Positions 15,892 through 23,950 of a DNA stretch of 47,657 nucleotides are shown here, piece after piece (the first letter of the stretch is position 1; each line of letters begins with the position of its first letter). This DNA is from a virus, in the IMG/VR virus record IMGVR_UViG_3300002835_000319, positions 1 through 47,657 of that record; one strand, given 5' to 3'. The notes beneath the pieces were generated by a model that was not told where the DNA came from, did no database searches, and saw only the letters and a program-made list of their open reading frames with translations. The position numbers and the translations under genes were made by a program.

Positions 15892-15980
15892 AAGCCTGAG
15901 GTAAGGGTACGAGAGGTGTGTGCCAATAATTGATTGAAAAGGTAGGAACACACACTTGCTGCAGTACAGCCTTAGGCTTT
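15891..15980 (+). ncRNA. Structured RNA with long closing stem
   Basis: AAAGCCTGAGG pairs with CCTTAGGCTTT (11 bp, one G-U). Inside, GTAC (15907) can pair with GTAC (15964), and GTGTGTG (15916) pairs with CACACAC (15949) around a ~26-nt apical region. This three-tier stem lies 30 bp before the 16010 gene, so it may be a leader element or an independent small RNA. No T-run follows. Confidence 0.6.
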
Positions 15981-16009
15981 CTTAGATTATTCATTTAAAA
16001 CATATAACT

Positions 16010-16309
16010 ATGATGCTTACTGTAATTTTTCAAAATGTACATGCACTACGTGATGTACATGCTTGCAGCATATACAAAAAAGACATCGACTTTTCTGTTG
16101 GTAGTATTTTACTATTGAACAAAATAAGTTACGGATCTGGCAAGATAACCCACAAGAATGAATACCGAGTAGTGTATATCACTAACCGGAACTACAAGTT
16201 TGTTAATACCCTTACTGGGGAGTTGACAAACAACCCTGCTATCCTGCACAAAGATGAAATACCTGTAATTACTCGAAATGATTATGTCATTAAAAAATCT
16301 GAAGAATGA
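16010..16309 (+). CDS. 99-aa unknown protein
   Basis: Starts MMLTVIFQNVHALRDVHACS; middle VGSILLLNKISYGSGKIT; likely a small beta barrel (VGS...Y...V...I). Follows the structured RNA at 15891-15980. No family recognised. Confidence 0.65.
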   Translation: MMLTVIFQNVHALRDVHACSIYKKDIDFSVGSILLLNKISYGSGKITHKNEYRVVYITNRNYKFVNTLTGELTNNPAILHKDEIPVITRNDYVIKKSEE

Positions 16310-16491
16310 TCTATGCATTTATCCTTGCTATGCATCTAGACACTTTACCTCCTAAAGAGGTAATGCCTGTTGCATGGGCATATCTCCGTAAACCAATTTC
16401 ATCACAAAATTACAAACAACATGAAAAACAAGCCTTGGAGCAAGCAAGAGTTAGACTTGCTCCAAAAAACCGCAGAAAACCTCAAAGATGA
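16306..16491 (+). CDS. Doubtful 61-aa ORF
   Basis: Begins with an ATGA overlap with the previous stop, but overlaps the better-supported 16421 gene by 71 bp. It contains a TTACCTC/GAGGTAA hairpin that may simply be an intergenic element. Confidence 0.25.
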   Translation: MIYAFILAMHLDTLPPKEVMPVAWAYLRKPISSQNYKQHEKQALEQARVRLAPKNRRKPQR

Positions 16492-16744
16492 TGCTGCGAT
16501 TATCTACGAGGTATCTAAAGCTACAGAAAGAAGCGCATCGGCTATTGCCAACAAGCTTTGGCAAATGCGCAAAAACGAACAACAAGTACCACAAGACAGT
16601 CGTGTACCAGTATTTTACATAAGTATAAACGGTACACGGCTAGAACTACATCTACAAAAAAGCTCATTAAAAGAAATGAGCACACTTCGTATCTATGACA
16701 AAGCAAACGATCTTGTCGGTACCCTACAAGTAACAGTGCAATAA
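16421..16744 (+). CDS. SANT/Myb-like DNA-binding protein
   Basis: 107 aa from ATG 16421 after an A-rich leader; an upstream in-frame ATG has no leader. KPWSKQELDLLQKTAENL and ATERSASAIANKLWQMRK follow the W-x-E-x-D-L-L...R-S-x-x-A-I-x-x-K-x-W-x-M pattern of SANT/Myb-type helices common in phage proteins. The C-terminal half is a separate small beta domain (VFYISINGTRLELHL). Possibly a regulator. Confidence 0.65.
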   Translation: MKNKPWSKQELDLLQKTAENLKDDAAIIYEVSKATERSASAIANKLWQMRKNEQQVPQDSRVPVFYISINGTRLELHLQKSSLKEMSTLRIYDKANDLVGTLQVTVQ

Positions 16745-16793
16745 ACAACAGTGTAATTATGTTTTTCATTAACCATTAATAATAATTTTAACC

Positions 16794-17588
16794 ATGACAA
16801 AACTTGAAGTTTTATTAAAAGATGGAAAAGCTCTCAAACCTTACTTAAGGGCAGCTTTTCGTGTTGACAACACTGCCAGGGGAGGTAAGGCAGGTTGGCG
16901 TTTATCCTTCTTACAACAGAGGGAAAGCGTTGCTGCTACACCTACCCAAAATTCGTTGCTCCGGAAATCCCTAGCCATTAATGGCTGGATTACGTATACT
17001 GCCATCATTGCCACCACGGAAAAGTTTCTTAAGGAAACTTTCCTGGAAGATTGGACTGGTGAAAACTTATTCTTTGTATCTCAAAACCAAAATGGTACTG
17101 CTGTAGACAGTAACATTGAGGGTGACTACAGAGTTGTAGACTCACTGATTACTGCTGATGCTTTGTTTGGCATTGAAGAGGGAGGTACTACCATTTGTGT
17201 AGTAGAATCTTTTACTGTAGATCCTTTCAGGGCTACTACAATGCAACCGGTCTCTAACCCACAAACAGGCAGCCCTGTACTTGTCATGGCTCCTGATGGT
17301 AAAGCCAGGCCTTATTACAGGCATACTGAAATCCGGGCAAAAGCTGAACTCTTTGGCGCAGAGGTTCAGTACATTACAGATTATGTCAAACTGGCTACCA
17401 ATGGTGGTGAAGAAAAGCCACACATCCTTCTGCCAAGTGTAATCGGTAATTTGATGTCTAAACCAGGTACTATTGATGCAGCAATGCATCTGATGAAAAA
17501 TCCATATGATATCATCGACCTGAGCTATGACATGCCAGTTACCACTGCTGCTGAAAAGATTGGCATAGGTAACTTACTCGGAGCGTAA
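16794..17588 (+). CDS. Unknown 264-aa protein, likely abundant
   Basis: Opens MTKLEVLLKDGKALKPYLRA; contains DWTGENLFFVSQNQNG and ends DMPVTTAAEKIGIGNLLGA. Codons are richer in GGC, CTC and CCA than neighbours, as in other high-expression genes of this window. No motif recognised. Single-gene unit: leader AATAATTTTAACC before and a hairpin after. Confidence 0.8.
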   Translation: MTKLEVLLKDGKALKPYLRAAFRVDNTARGGKAGWRLSFLQQRESVAATPTQNSLLRKSLAINGWITYTAIIATTEKFLKETFLEDWTGENLFFVSQNQNGTAVDSNIEGDYRVVDSLITADALFGIEEGGTTICVVESFTVDPFRATTMQPVSNPQTGSPVLVMAPDGKARPYYRHTEIRAKAELFGAEVQYITDYVKLATNGGEEKPHILLPSVIGNLMSKPGTIDAAMHLMKNPYDIIDLSYDMPVTTAAEKIGIGNLLGA

Positions 17589-17613
17589 GATTTTTGAGTG
17601 TGAATTTTTAGTA

Positions 17614-17634
17614 GGGTAGGCTTCGTGCCTACCC
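17614..17634 (+). terminator. Terminator-like hairpin
   Basis: GGGTAGGC/GCCTACCC 8-bp stem with a TTCGT loop; the downstream T-run is weak. Confidence 0.65.
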
Positions 17635-17658
17635 TTACATTTATTTAAAAACAAAAGA

Positions 17659-18681
17659 ATGCAACCATACAACCATCATGCAGAAAACAAAGCAGAAGCT
17701 TGCTTTATTGAAGAATCTGCAATAGATATACTACAAGATACAACAGACCTTCAAGAGCTATTGAGCTTTGATAAGCGTCTGCTTGCATACCAAGCAGTAC
17801 AGGTTATACCCAGGTTCAAAGACAAAGAAGCGTACTTATGCTCGAATACCAAGTTTGCCAAAAATAACCCTGTCAAGGTGAACAAACACGTACATCCAAA
17901 ACTGGGAGAACTCATCCTTGAAAACTTGGATAACTTACAAAAGGCTTTTCAAGAAAACCTGATACTCTTCAGCTTCAGTGGCTGGCATATTAAACTTATA
18001 GGATATCTGCAAATATTCTACAACAAATTTAGTAAAACTGTAGAGTTTGTAGAGATGAACTACACAAAAGAAGAGATCATCCTGCTCATAGCCGCAAGTA
18101 CCGTAATAAGGGAGAACGCTACAAAAGAAATAGAAAAAATATCCAAGCTCAAAGAAGATAGTAAGGATATGTCTATCAAAGCTCTCCTTAAAGCTTTAGG
18201 CGAAGAGGATGATATATTAACAGTCACCTATGAAGGTAAAGAACTTTCAGAAGAGGAACTGGAAATACCTTCTTTTGACAGCGACAAAGTAGACAGGGAT
18301 ATTGACCAAAACATCGGTAATGAATTGTGGTTACAAGGTAGCAATACGGCACACATTTACGGTGTGAGCGGTGATTGTATGATGACTAGTGATGGTTTGA
18401 ATGCAATCAAGGAAGCTATCCAGCTACCATACAATGGTCAATACACCGATATGGAAAAAGTTTGTTTGTTAGAAAACACCACAGAAGGTGTGATCAAAGC
18501 AATAACAAAGAAATATGGAGAAGATACCTTGATGATAAAGATGTTAATTGAACTCCAGTACAATAAAACAGACTGGAGACATCAGGTTATCATGCACGAC
18601 AGGGTAAGCCGTGTTATGTATTATCGGAAAAATAACATACAAATGGATGATATAGAATATATTATCCATAAAGTACTATAA
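17659..18681 (+). CDS. Unknown 340-aa protein
   Basis: Mostly helical and acidic (SIKALLKALGEEDDI; GKELSEEELEIPSFDSD). A Cys-containing YGVSGDCMMTSDGLNAIK segment lies in the C-terminal third. It follows the 16794 gene and is closed by a terminator. No recognisable enzymatic signature. Confidence 0.75.
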   Translation: MQPYNHHAENKAEACFIEESAIDILQDTTDLQELLSFDKRLLAYQAVQVIPRFKDKEAYLCSNTKFAKNNPVKVNKHVHPKLGELILENLDNLQKAFQENLILFSFSGWHIKLIGYLQIFYNKFSKTVEFVEMNYTKEEIILLIAASTVIRENATKEIEKISKLKEDSKDMSIKALLKALGEEDDILTVTYEGKELSEEELEIPSFDSDKVDRDIDQNIGNELWLQGSNTAHIYGVSGDCMMTSDGLNAIKEAIQLPYNGQYTDMEKVCLLENTTEGVIKAITKKYGEDTLMIKMLIELQYNKTDWRHQVIMHDRVSRVMYYRKNNIQMDDIEYIIHKVL

Positions 18682-18707
18682 GGGTTAGTTTTTAAGCAGT
18701 CTTTTGG

Positions 18708-18739
18708 CCAGGGGAGTATATTGTACTTCCCTGGTTTTT
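18708..18739 (+). terminator. Rho-independent terminator
   Basis: CCAGGGGAGTA/TACTTCCCTGG 11-bp stem (one G-U) with a TTTTT tail. Confidence 0.9.
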
Positions 18740-18764
18740 ATGTATTTTTGAAAAAAAAATACAC

Positions 18765-19592
18765 ATGGAAATCAAAAAGTTATCTCCTATGCTAATGGAA
18801 ATTAGGATACCATACGGTGAACCAGCATTTTTTTTCCTATCATCAGACTGGCACTATGACAACCCTAAATGTTTAAGGGATAAACTACATAAACACTTAG
18901 ATATTACCAAAGAGAAACAAGGACATGCGCTTTGTTTTGGTGACTTCTTTTGTTTCATGCAGGGTAAGTATGATCCCAGATCAAGTAAGAAAGATATTAG
19001 ACCAGAACACAAGGTCTCTAACTATATAGATGCAGTGATCGATGATACTGTAGAACTGCTAAAAGATTACCCCATACTTATGGTATCAAATGGAAATCAT
19101 GAACGGAACCTTTTAACTAGGCTAGAAACAGATGTTGTACAACGTTATGTAGACAAACATAACCTTATATCTGACTATAAAACTTATGTAGGAGGATATC
19201 ATGGGTTCATTAAGTTTGTATTTCACAACAATAACAGTAATACCAAAACATACCTGATGTACTTCCATCATGGTCTATGGGGAGGATCAGTAATGAAAGG
19301 CTTTCAAGCCAATACCAGATATGCAAGTTATGTAGATGCAGACTTTATTGTATCTGGACATATACACACAAGACACTTAGATGAATCCATGCGGTATAAT
19401 ATTACCAAAACAGGTAATTTAGAACTTAGACCGCAATACTTCATCAAGTCTGGTACTTACAAAGAAGAGTACCTAACTGATAATGGATGGGCTATAGAGA
19501 AACTAGCTATACCTAAAAACATAGGTGGTTGGTTTCTAGAGTTTACAGGCAAACATAGAGACACAATAGATTTTAAAATATCAATGACTTAA
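18765..19592 (+). CDS. Calcineurin-like metallophosphoesterase
   Basis: 275 aa. The five metal-site motifs appear in order: FLSSDWHYDN (D-x-H), CFGDFF (GD), VSNGNHERN (GNHE), MYFHHG, and VSGHIHTRH (GHxH). Such phage enzymes act as nucleases or phosphodiesterases with two metal ions. Substrate unknown. The first gene after a terminator, followed closely by small genes. Confidence 0.9.
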   Translation: MEIKKLSPMLMEIRIPYGEPAFFFLSSDWHYDNPKCLRDKLHKHLDITKEKQGHALCFGDFFCFMQGKYDPRSSKKDIRPEHKVSNYIDAVIDDTVELLKDYPILMVSNGNHERNLLTRLETDVVQRYVDKHNLISDYKTYVGGYHGFIKFVFHNNNSNTKTYLMYFHHGLWGGSVMKGFQANTRYASYVDADFIVSGHIHTRHLDESMRYNITKTGNLELRPQYFIKSGTYKEEYLTDNGWAIEKLAIPKNIGGWFLEFTGKHRDTIDFKISMT

Positions 19593-19594
19593 TT

Positions 19595-19825
19595 ATGGCA
19601 AGAGAACCATTTCCAGGTGAACAAAAGTTTACCCATGCAACACCAAACAAGGCAGGTGCTTACCGTGCTCATTACTACAAGCAAAAGGTATGGATAGCCA
19701 AACCTGTAGACGAAACAGTTGTCAAACTAGAAGCTGATACCATTATGCGTATTAGAGACTTTAAAGGTAATATTGAAGAAGTATTTGCATCTGAATTACT
19801 ATTTTCTAATTTTTCTAATAATTAA
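19595..19825 (+). CDS. 76-aa unknown protein
   Basis: GAYRAHYYKQKVWIAKPVDE is a likely strand-turn-strand. ATG lies 3 bp after the phosphoesterase stop, so it is probably co-translated. No family recognised. Confidence 0.65.
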   Translation: MAREPFPGEQKFTHATPNKAGAYRAHYYKQKVWIAKPVDETVVKLEADTIMRIRDFKGNIEEVFASELLFSNFSNN

Positions 19826-19836
19826 ATTTACTTATT

Positions 19837-20019
19837 ATGCCAACTAAAAAAATTCGTGTAAACGTAGAGCATCCTCAAACAGGTGAAAGGGTCACTGCTA
19901 TCACAACTGGTCTTGGTAAAGGCCTTAATTCTGAAGTTATCACTGCAGATGGAGCTTATACCACTATTGGTAAAGGAAAAGGTATTGTGCATCCAAAAGA
20001 CAAAAAGAAAAACCAATGA
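19837..20019 (+). CDS. 60-aa basic protein
   Basis: MPTKKIRVNVEHPQTGERVT then GKGKGIVHPKDKKKN: a short domain with a Lys/Gly-rich tail, suited to nucleic-acid binding. The stop overlaps the next start (ATGA). Confidence 0.65.
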   Translation: MPTKKIRVNVEHPQTGERVTAITTGLGKGLNSEVITADGAYTTIGKGKGIVHPKDKKKNQ

Positions 20020-20318
20020 AAGACGAAGCAATGATCATGAAAATGGCGGAACATATGCCTCATAAGTTCCCGCCAGTAACGGAACACAGCAATTATGTAG
20101 ATCCTGAAGGGTTGTCTGAACAACCCTTTACCAGGTCTATGACTAAGGCTGAAATGTGTTATTACCTAGCAAATGCAGACTACGAAACATACCAGATGTA
20201 CGTAAGTTTGTGGCTAGCTCACCTTGAAGCGAGAGCGAGTACGATGAAGTTGCTCTCTACAAGAAAGAAACTTATCAAAGCCAATTACGCCTACACTGTA
20301 AAGAAAATGAAAGTATAA
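20016..20318 (+). CDS. 100-aa unknown protein
   Basis: Helical; TKAEMCYYLANADYETYQMY and LEARASTMKLLSTRKKLIKA. It overlaps the previous gene by 4 bp and the next by 1 bp. No motif recognised. Confidence 0.6.
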   Translation: MKDEAMIMKMAEHMPHKFPPVTEHSNYVDPEGLSEQPFTRSMTKAEMCYYLANADYETYQMYVSLWLAHLEARASTMKLLSTRKKLIKANYAYTVKKMKV

Positions 20319-21034
20319 TGAATGTTTCAATGAACTTTGGAGGGTTTCTATATTCTATGGATATAGCCCTCCGTATCCTAAAAGCAAAATACCAGGATGA
20401 CATTGAAGACATGTTTGTAGACTTACCACAGCTCAAAAAGAGCTGTGGTGAGTTTATAACAGAAGTCTGGGATAGTGTTAAACCTGTTACCATGATGGAA
20501 CTGATGGATTCTAAATCCAGTATCTTTGTAAATACCCGTGAAGAAAACATTGGAGACAAAAGAAGAACTTTGTTTAGGTTCTTACCTTTATCCCTGATGT
20601 ATGAAAACGCCGAAGTAGTAGATGAAAGAGTTGTTGTTACTAAACAACTTGACGGTGTTATCGAAAATGTATACCGCCTTAAAAGACTAAGTGTCAAAAA
20701 GGTATTACCGGAAGTCAAACAACCTGAGTTCAATGGTAAGAAGGTTACTTGGATGTATGCCGTAGAAGTTACGGATACACATACAGGTAAGAAGTACCAC
20801 CTCAGGGTACCTGCTGATGAACCATTTTGTAAGAAAGGTAGTTATAATGCCGCAGCTGCTGTAGCATGGACTTGCTATGTGAGGATACCTGTAAACTACA
20901 TTGAGTCTATTACCAGACAAGGTGAGGTACACTCGTTCAAGATAAAACCTGAATGTGTGGGCAAACCTTGGCACAACGAAGCTTATCACATGTCGGAATC
21001 TAATTATTTTACTTTATTAAATCAACAAGCATGA
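20318..21034 (+). CDS. Unknown 238-aa protein
   Basis: Helical first third, then strands with KTFG-like basic pairs (GKKVTWMYAVEVTDTHTGKK). The 4-bp overlap with 21031 (ATGA) couples it to a small, likely abundant partner. Function not recognised. Confidence 0.75.
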   Translation: MNVSMNFGGFLYSMDIALRILKAKYQDDIEDMFVDLPQLKKSCGEFITEVWDSVKPVTMMELMDSKSSIFVNTREENIGDKRRTLFRFLPLSLMYENAEVVDERVVVTKQLDGVIENVYRLKRLSVKKVLPEVKQPEFNGKKVTWMYAVEVTDTHTGKKYHLRVPADEPFCKKGSYNAAAAVAWTCYVRIPVNYIESITRQGEVHSFKIKPECVGKPWHNEAYHMSESNYFTLLNQQA

Positions 21035-21336
21035 ATGCAACTTGGCAAGAAGTGACCCTTACGAGAGGTTCACAAGAAAAGCATGTGTTACAAGGTGATG
21101 TACAAGTGGTCAGGAACGATTTTGACTCTAACTTTGTACAAACCGATGTGATCACCATGCCAGCACAAGTACCTTCAGATCGCGGTTCTATCGTGGCCTG
21201 GGTAGTACCAGAAGGTAAAACAGCAGTGCTCAAGCACCCCACGCATCAGCCTGTAACTTTTAAACCTGGTCTCTACTTCTCTGTTATCCAGGTCGAGTTC
21301 AACGAGTTTGAGGGTATTACCGATGCCTGGGATTAA
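21031..21336 (+). CDS. 101-aa unknown protein
   Basis: Beta-rich: WQEVTLTRGSQEKHVLQGDV, VITMPAQVPSDRGSIVAWVV, acidic end NEFEGITDAWD. GC-richer codon choice than its neighbours, and it ends an operon at a strong terminator. An acidic tail on a small beta fold resembles SSB-type proteins, but this is only a shape argument. Confidence 0.65.
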   Translation: MNATWQEVTLTRGSQEKHVLQGDVQVVRNDFDSNFVQTDVITMPAQVPSDRGSIVAWVVPEGKTAVLKHPTHQPVTFKPGLYFSVIQVEFNEFEGITDAWD

Positions 21337-21362
21337 GGACTAAGTTTTCTTCATTATTTTCA

Positions 21363-21396
21363 ACAAGGGGCCTTGCTATAGGCCCCTTGTTATTTT
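21363..21396 (+). terminator. Rho-independent terminator
   Basis: ACAAGGGGCC/GGCCCCTTGT 10-bp stem followed by TATTTT. Confidence 0.9.
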
Positions 21397-21408
21397 AACG
21401 ACCCACAT

Positions 21409-22254
21409 ATGAATATAAATAAATTCAGACAAGACGTTGCCGCCAACATACAAAGTATGGACCCGATACATTTTGGGGATTGGTACAAAAAAGAACTACC
21501 TAAGTACGATATGTTTTTCAATACAGAAGAACTTGAAAACATACACTTGAGGGCAGCACAATACATCGACCAGGTAAAAATAAAAGAGTTTAAACCTATC
21601 CTTGGTATCGAGGTAATAGCGCAGCGTGAACTTCAAGAAAGAATACACGACGATATACACTTTGGTGATTATGTACAACTACCTGCAGAAGTCTTTCCTT
21701 TAATCAAAGCGGGCAAGACAGTACTTACCTTTGACCAGTTTGACTCATTCTGTTATCACACCAATACCGATCTACCTAATGATCAAGGCTATGGTAGAGG
21801 ATCAAGGCCAGCTATCAACTTACATGTTGTAGACACTATCCGTTATATCAACTGGATAAATGATATGCAAGGTAAGCCTATGCCTTACATCCTTAAAAAG
21901 TACAACGATGCATGGTGGTTCTGGTACAATCCAGAAATCCGTGGCCATGCCGTATATGTATTCCCTACCAAATCCGAGTGGTATAAAATTGCAGCAGACC
22001 ATGCAGAAAACTTAGATACCAGGGATGACCTTGGTGAGATTGCTTGGACAGCAGCAGAAATGGATGGTAAGACACAACCTACTTGTATGAAGAAACCTAA
22101 TAAGTATGGTATCTATGATACGGTAGGTAATGTGTGGAAGATGGCGGTACCTGATGAACTTCCTTTTATGAGCGAAGAAATTTGGGCAGAAAAATTCCCA
22201 AATGAACCGTATCTTAGCGGTATATTCTTCTACCAAGGTGTTCATATATGGTAA
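21409..22254 (+). CDS. FGE-sulfatase (SUMF1-like, C-type lectin fold) domain protein
   Basis: 281 aa. Residues ~130-260 follow the formylglycine-generating-enzyme family: VVDTIRYINWINDMQGKPMP (VSWYDAxxYCNWL), VFPTKSEWYKIAADHAE (LPTEAEWEYAARGG), LGEIAWTAAEMDGKTQP and KKPNKYGIYDTVGNVWKM (KxPNxxGLYDMxGNVWEW). The usual continuation (D...VxRGGSW) is absent, so the fold is shortened or diverged. In phages this fold usually serves as a ligand-binding module. The first 120 residues are unrelated. Confidence 0.75.
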   Translation: MNINKFRQDVAANIQSMDPIHFGDWYKKELPKYDMFFNTEELENIHLRAAQYIDQVKIKEFKPILGIEVIAQRELQERIHDDIHFGDYVQLPAEVFPLIKAGKTVLTFDQFDSFCYHTNTDLPNDQGYGRGSRPAINLHVVDTIRYINWINDMQGKPMPYILKKYNDAWWFWYNPEIRGHAVYVFPTKSEWYKIAADHAENLDTRDDLGEIAWTAAEMDGKTQPTCMKKPNKYGIYDTVGNVWKMAVPDELPFMSEEIWAEKFPNEPYLSGIFFYQGVHIW

Positions 22255-22418
22255 CTGGTTGGAAATACTATGTGAAAATTAACGGTGTACTTGTACTAGG
22301 TCCTTACAATACCTTAGTAGAGTTAGAAGCTGATCTTCCACCTTTAAAAGGGTCATATACCGTTGTGAGAATAAACAATGCCGAAAAAGAAGAGTATTAC
22401 ACAACGATAAAAAAGTAG
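22248..22418 (+). CDS. 56-aa unknown protein
   Basis: MVTGWKYYVKINGVLVLGPY then LVELEADLPPLKGSYTVVRI. The 7-bp overlap with the FGE-fold gene and the compact strand pattern suggest a small accessory to it. Stop TAG, then a terminator. Confidence 0.6.
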   Translation: MVTGWKYYVKINGVLVLGPYNTLVELEADLPPLKGSYTVVRINNAEKEEYYTTIKK

Positions 22419-22440
22419 TTTCAATAGGATGCTTTATTCA

Positions 22441-22474
22441 GCTAGGGCATTTCGTCTGGTGCCCTAGCCTTTTT
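22441..22474 (+). terminator. Rho-independent terminator
   Basis: GCTAGGGCA/TGCCCTAGC 9-bp stem with a T-rich tail. Confidence 0.9.
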
Positions 22475-22486
22475 AACACTACGATT

Positions 22487-22726
22487 ATGCTTATAGATAA
22501 AGTTGTCGTAAACCAGATCATCGAAGATTTAATTTATCTGTTCAATGCCCTTGAACATAATGATCTCGAAAGTGAAGACACTGAAGTGGCAATAAATAAA
22601 ACTGTTGCCATGCGTGATAAGCTTTTTTGTATATGTAATAAAGCATACGGTAACGATATTAAGGTATGCCCTTTGTGTAAAAAACATATATTTATACGTT
22701 GGGATGGTTTAATCAAACACAAGTAA
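22487..22726 (+). CDS. 79-aa zinc-ribbon protein
   Basis: Helical N-terminus (VVNQIIEDLIYLFNALEH), then RDKLFCICNKAYGND and IKVCPLCKKH: two CxC/CxxC pairs suited to binding one zinc. Likely protein- or nucleic-acid-binding. Confidence 0.65.
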   Translation: MLIDKVVVNQIIEDLIYLFNALEHNDLESEDTEVAINKTVAMRDKLFCICNKAYGNDIKVCPLCKKHIFIRWDGLIKHK

Positions 22727-22728
22727 TT

Positions 22729-22935
22729 ATGGAATTTAACATTGGCGATAAAGTCGTTTATGTAAAAACCAACGAAAAAGGTATCGTAAAGCAAGTAAAT
22801 CAAGACACTTGCCATGTAGTGTACAACTGCAATAATGACTGGGATAACTATGCTTATTACACAGGTCAGCTTACTAAAAAAGAAGATTTAATACATAACT
22901 GGGAACAAAATGGAAAAGATAAAGGAAGTCGTTAA
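22729..22935 (+). CDS. 68-aa KOW-like small barrel protein
   Basis: From ATG 22729: MEFNIGDKVVYVKTNEKGIV then NQDTCHVVYNCNND. The G-D-K-V-x-Y-V...K-G-x-V pattern fits KOW/SH3-like small barrels. It overlaps the next gene by 26 bp. Confidence 0.6.
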   Translation: MEFNIGDKVVYVKTNEKGIVKQVNQDTCHVVYNCNNDWDNYAYYTGQLTKKEDLIHNWEQNGKDKGSR

Positions 22936-23194
22936 GAGAACAGATCCTGTATATTTTTACCTTGAAGAAAGGTATCAAGCACCAGGGACATACCACTACC
23001 AATACATGAACCACACTAGGATATGTAAGTTGTTCGATCCTGGTAAAGCACAGACGCCAAACCTTCGTCAGGCATATTATGACGTATGTACAAAGTCATT
23101 AAATTATGCACTCACGAAAAAGTTAAAAACGGAAGAAAAAGAAGAAATCCAATCTAAGCTAAAGAATCTTGAAAGATTTAAACCCTATTTATAG
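22910..23194 (+). CDS. 94-aa unknown protein
   Basis: RTDPVYFYLEERYQAPGTYH, then KTEEKEEIQSKLKNLERFKP (charged helix). The last conventional gene before the micro-ORF array, followed by a terminator. Confidence 0.65.
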   Translation: MEKIKEVVKRTDPVYFYLEERYQAPGTYHYQYMNHTRICKLFDPGKAQTPNLRQAYYDVCTKSLNYALTKKLKTEEKEEIQSKLKNLERFKPYL

Positions 23195-23228
23195 GGGCAT
23201 AGGTGTTTTGGTTATTTATTATGCTAAG

Positions 23229-23256
23229 GCGGGTGTAGAAATACACCCGCTTTTTT
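23229..23256 (+). terminator. Terminator directly upstream of the micro-ORF array
   Basis: GCGGGTGT/ACACCCGC perfect 8-bp stem, AGAAAT loop, six Ts. It lies 24 bp before the first array ATG, so the array needs its own promoter or read-through. Confidence 0.9.
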
Positions 23257-23279
23257 ATTTAAATCACATTCAACAAGCT

Positions 23280-23411
23280 ATGATAATAAAAACAGCACAC
23301 ATATTACAAAACCAGTATTTATTCCATAAGATAGCAAGTACTAATTACTTTCCATGTTATGAATGGTATTATAAAGGTACTATTAGAATAAATTTAAAAC
23401 ATGTACTATGA
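23280..23411 (+). CDS. Array micro-ORF 1
   Basis: 43 aa, MIIKTAHILQ start, NYFPCYEWYY Cys site, INLKHVL end. The first member after the terminator. ATGA overlap with unit 2. Confidence 0.7.
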   Translation: MIIKTAHILQNQYLFHKIASTNYFPCYEWYYKGTIRINLKHVL

Positions 23412-23524
23412 ATATAATATCAACTATTATATGTCCCCGTTACTATAGCCTTAAGTATCATATGCACTGTTCTTTAGTAGCTACCTACATTGTACGTTTA
23501 CCTTTAAAGTATATATCCGCGTAA
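23408..23524 (+). CDS. Array micro-ORF 2
   Basis: 38 aa, MNIISTIICPR start, HMHCSLVA Cys site, LPLKYISA end. Not directly coupled: about 86 bp of degenerate array-like sequence (CCTTAAGTATCATAACGC, an ATG followed at once by TAG) comes before the next members. Confidence 0.6.
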   Translation: MNIISTIICPRYYSLKYHMHCSLVATYIVRLPLKYISA

Positions 23525-23563
23525 ATATAACCTTAAGTATCATAACGCTTAAAAATCATGTAG

Positions 23564-23653
23564 ATGAAAACCTTTGATTTATATTTCATAACATACAAAA
23601 GATATACAGCATGGAAACCTTTGATTTATATCCAATTAATGCTATGTCACTAA
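23564..23653 (+). CDS. Possible degenerate array ORF
   Basis: 29 aa, MKTFDLYFITYK. Its first 18 nt are repeated 47 bp later at the start of unit 3, so it is probably a duplication remnant. Confidence 0.3.
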   Translation: MKTFDLYFITYKRYTAWKPLIYIQLMLCH

Positions 23654-23721
23654 GAGAGTATATGGAAATAATTAAAAAAAAAAGGTTGAAAATAAGAAAC
23701 TGTTTAATACTATGTCACTAA
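23611..23721 (+). CDS. Array micro-ORF 3, truncated by duplication
   Basis: 36 aa, METFDLYPINAMSLREYMEI, RNC Cys site, ends ILCH instead of LKHI. Its tail (from ATGTCACTAA at 23644) is repeated 68 bp downstream as unit 4. Because 68 is not a multiple of 3, the frame closes inside the second copy. Confidence 0.55.
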   Translation: METFDLYPINAMSLREYMEIIKKKRLKIRNCLILCH

Positions 23722-23837
23722 AGGAGTATAAGGAAGTAATTGAAAAAAAAAGACTGAAAACAAGAAACTGCTTAGGTTCAAGAGGCTATAGCAGATTACT
23801 AACACTAAAATATGTACCATGCATACTAAAGTATTAG
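23712..23837 (+). CDS. Array micro-ORF 4
   Basis: 41 aa, MSLKEYKEVIEKKRLKTRNC, then LLTLKYVPC near the end. A near-copy of the second half of unit 3 with a restored LKY end. 19-nt overlap with unit 5. Confidence 0.6.
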   Translation: MSLKEYKEVIEKKRLKTRNCLGSRGYSRLLTLKYVPCILKY

Positions 23838-23950
23838 CAGTTTTTGATGTAGGTAAATCTTGCATACAACACATAAATGGTATTAACTATACAGACTGTT
23901 GTGTTATATTTTCAAATCTTGTAAGGTTTAACTTAAAACACATATTATGA
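23819..23950 (+). CDS. Array micro-ORF 5
   Basis: 43 aa, MHTKVLAVFDVGK, NYTDCCVIF Cys site, FNLKHIL end. ATGA overlap with unit 6. Confidence 0.7.
   Translation: MHTKVLAVFDVGKSCIQHINGINYTDCCVIFSNLVRFNLKHIL

Noticed and set aside
21409-22418. Diversity-generating retroelement
   Set aside because: The C-type-lectin-like fold raises the idea, but no reverse transcriptase or template/variable repeat pair is seen in the window.
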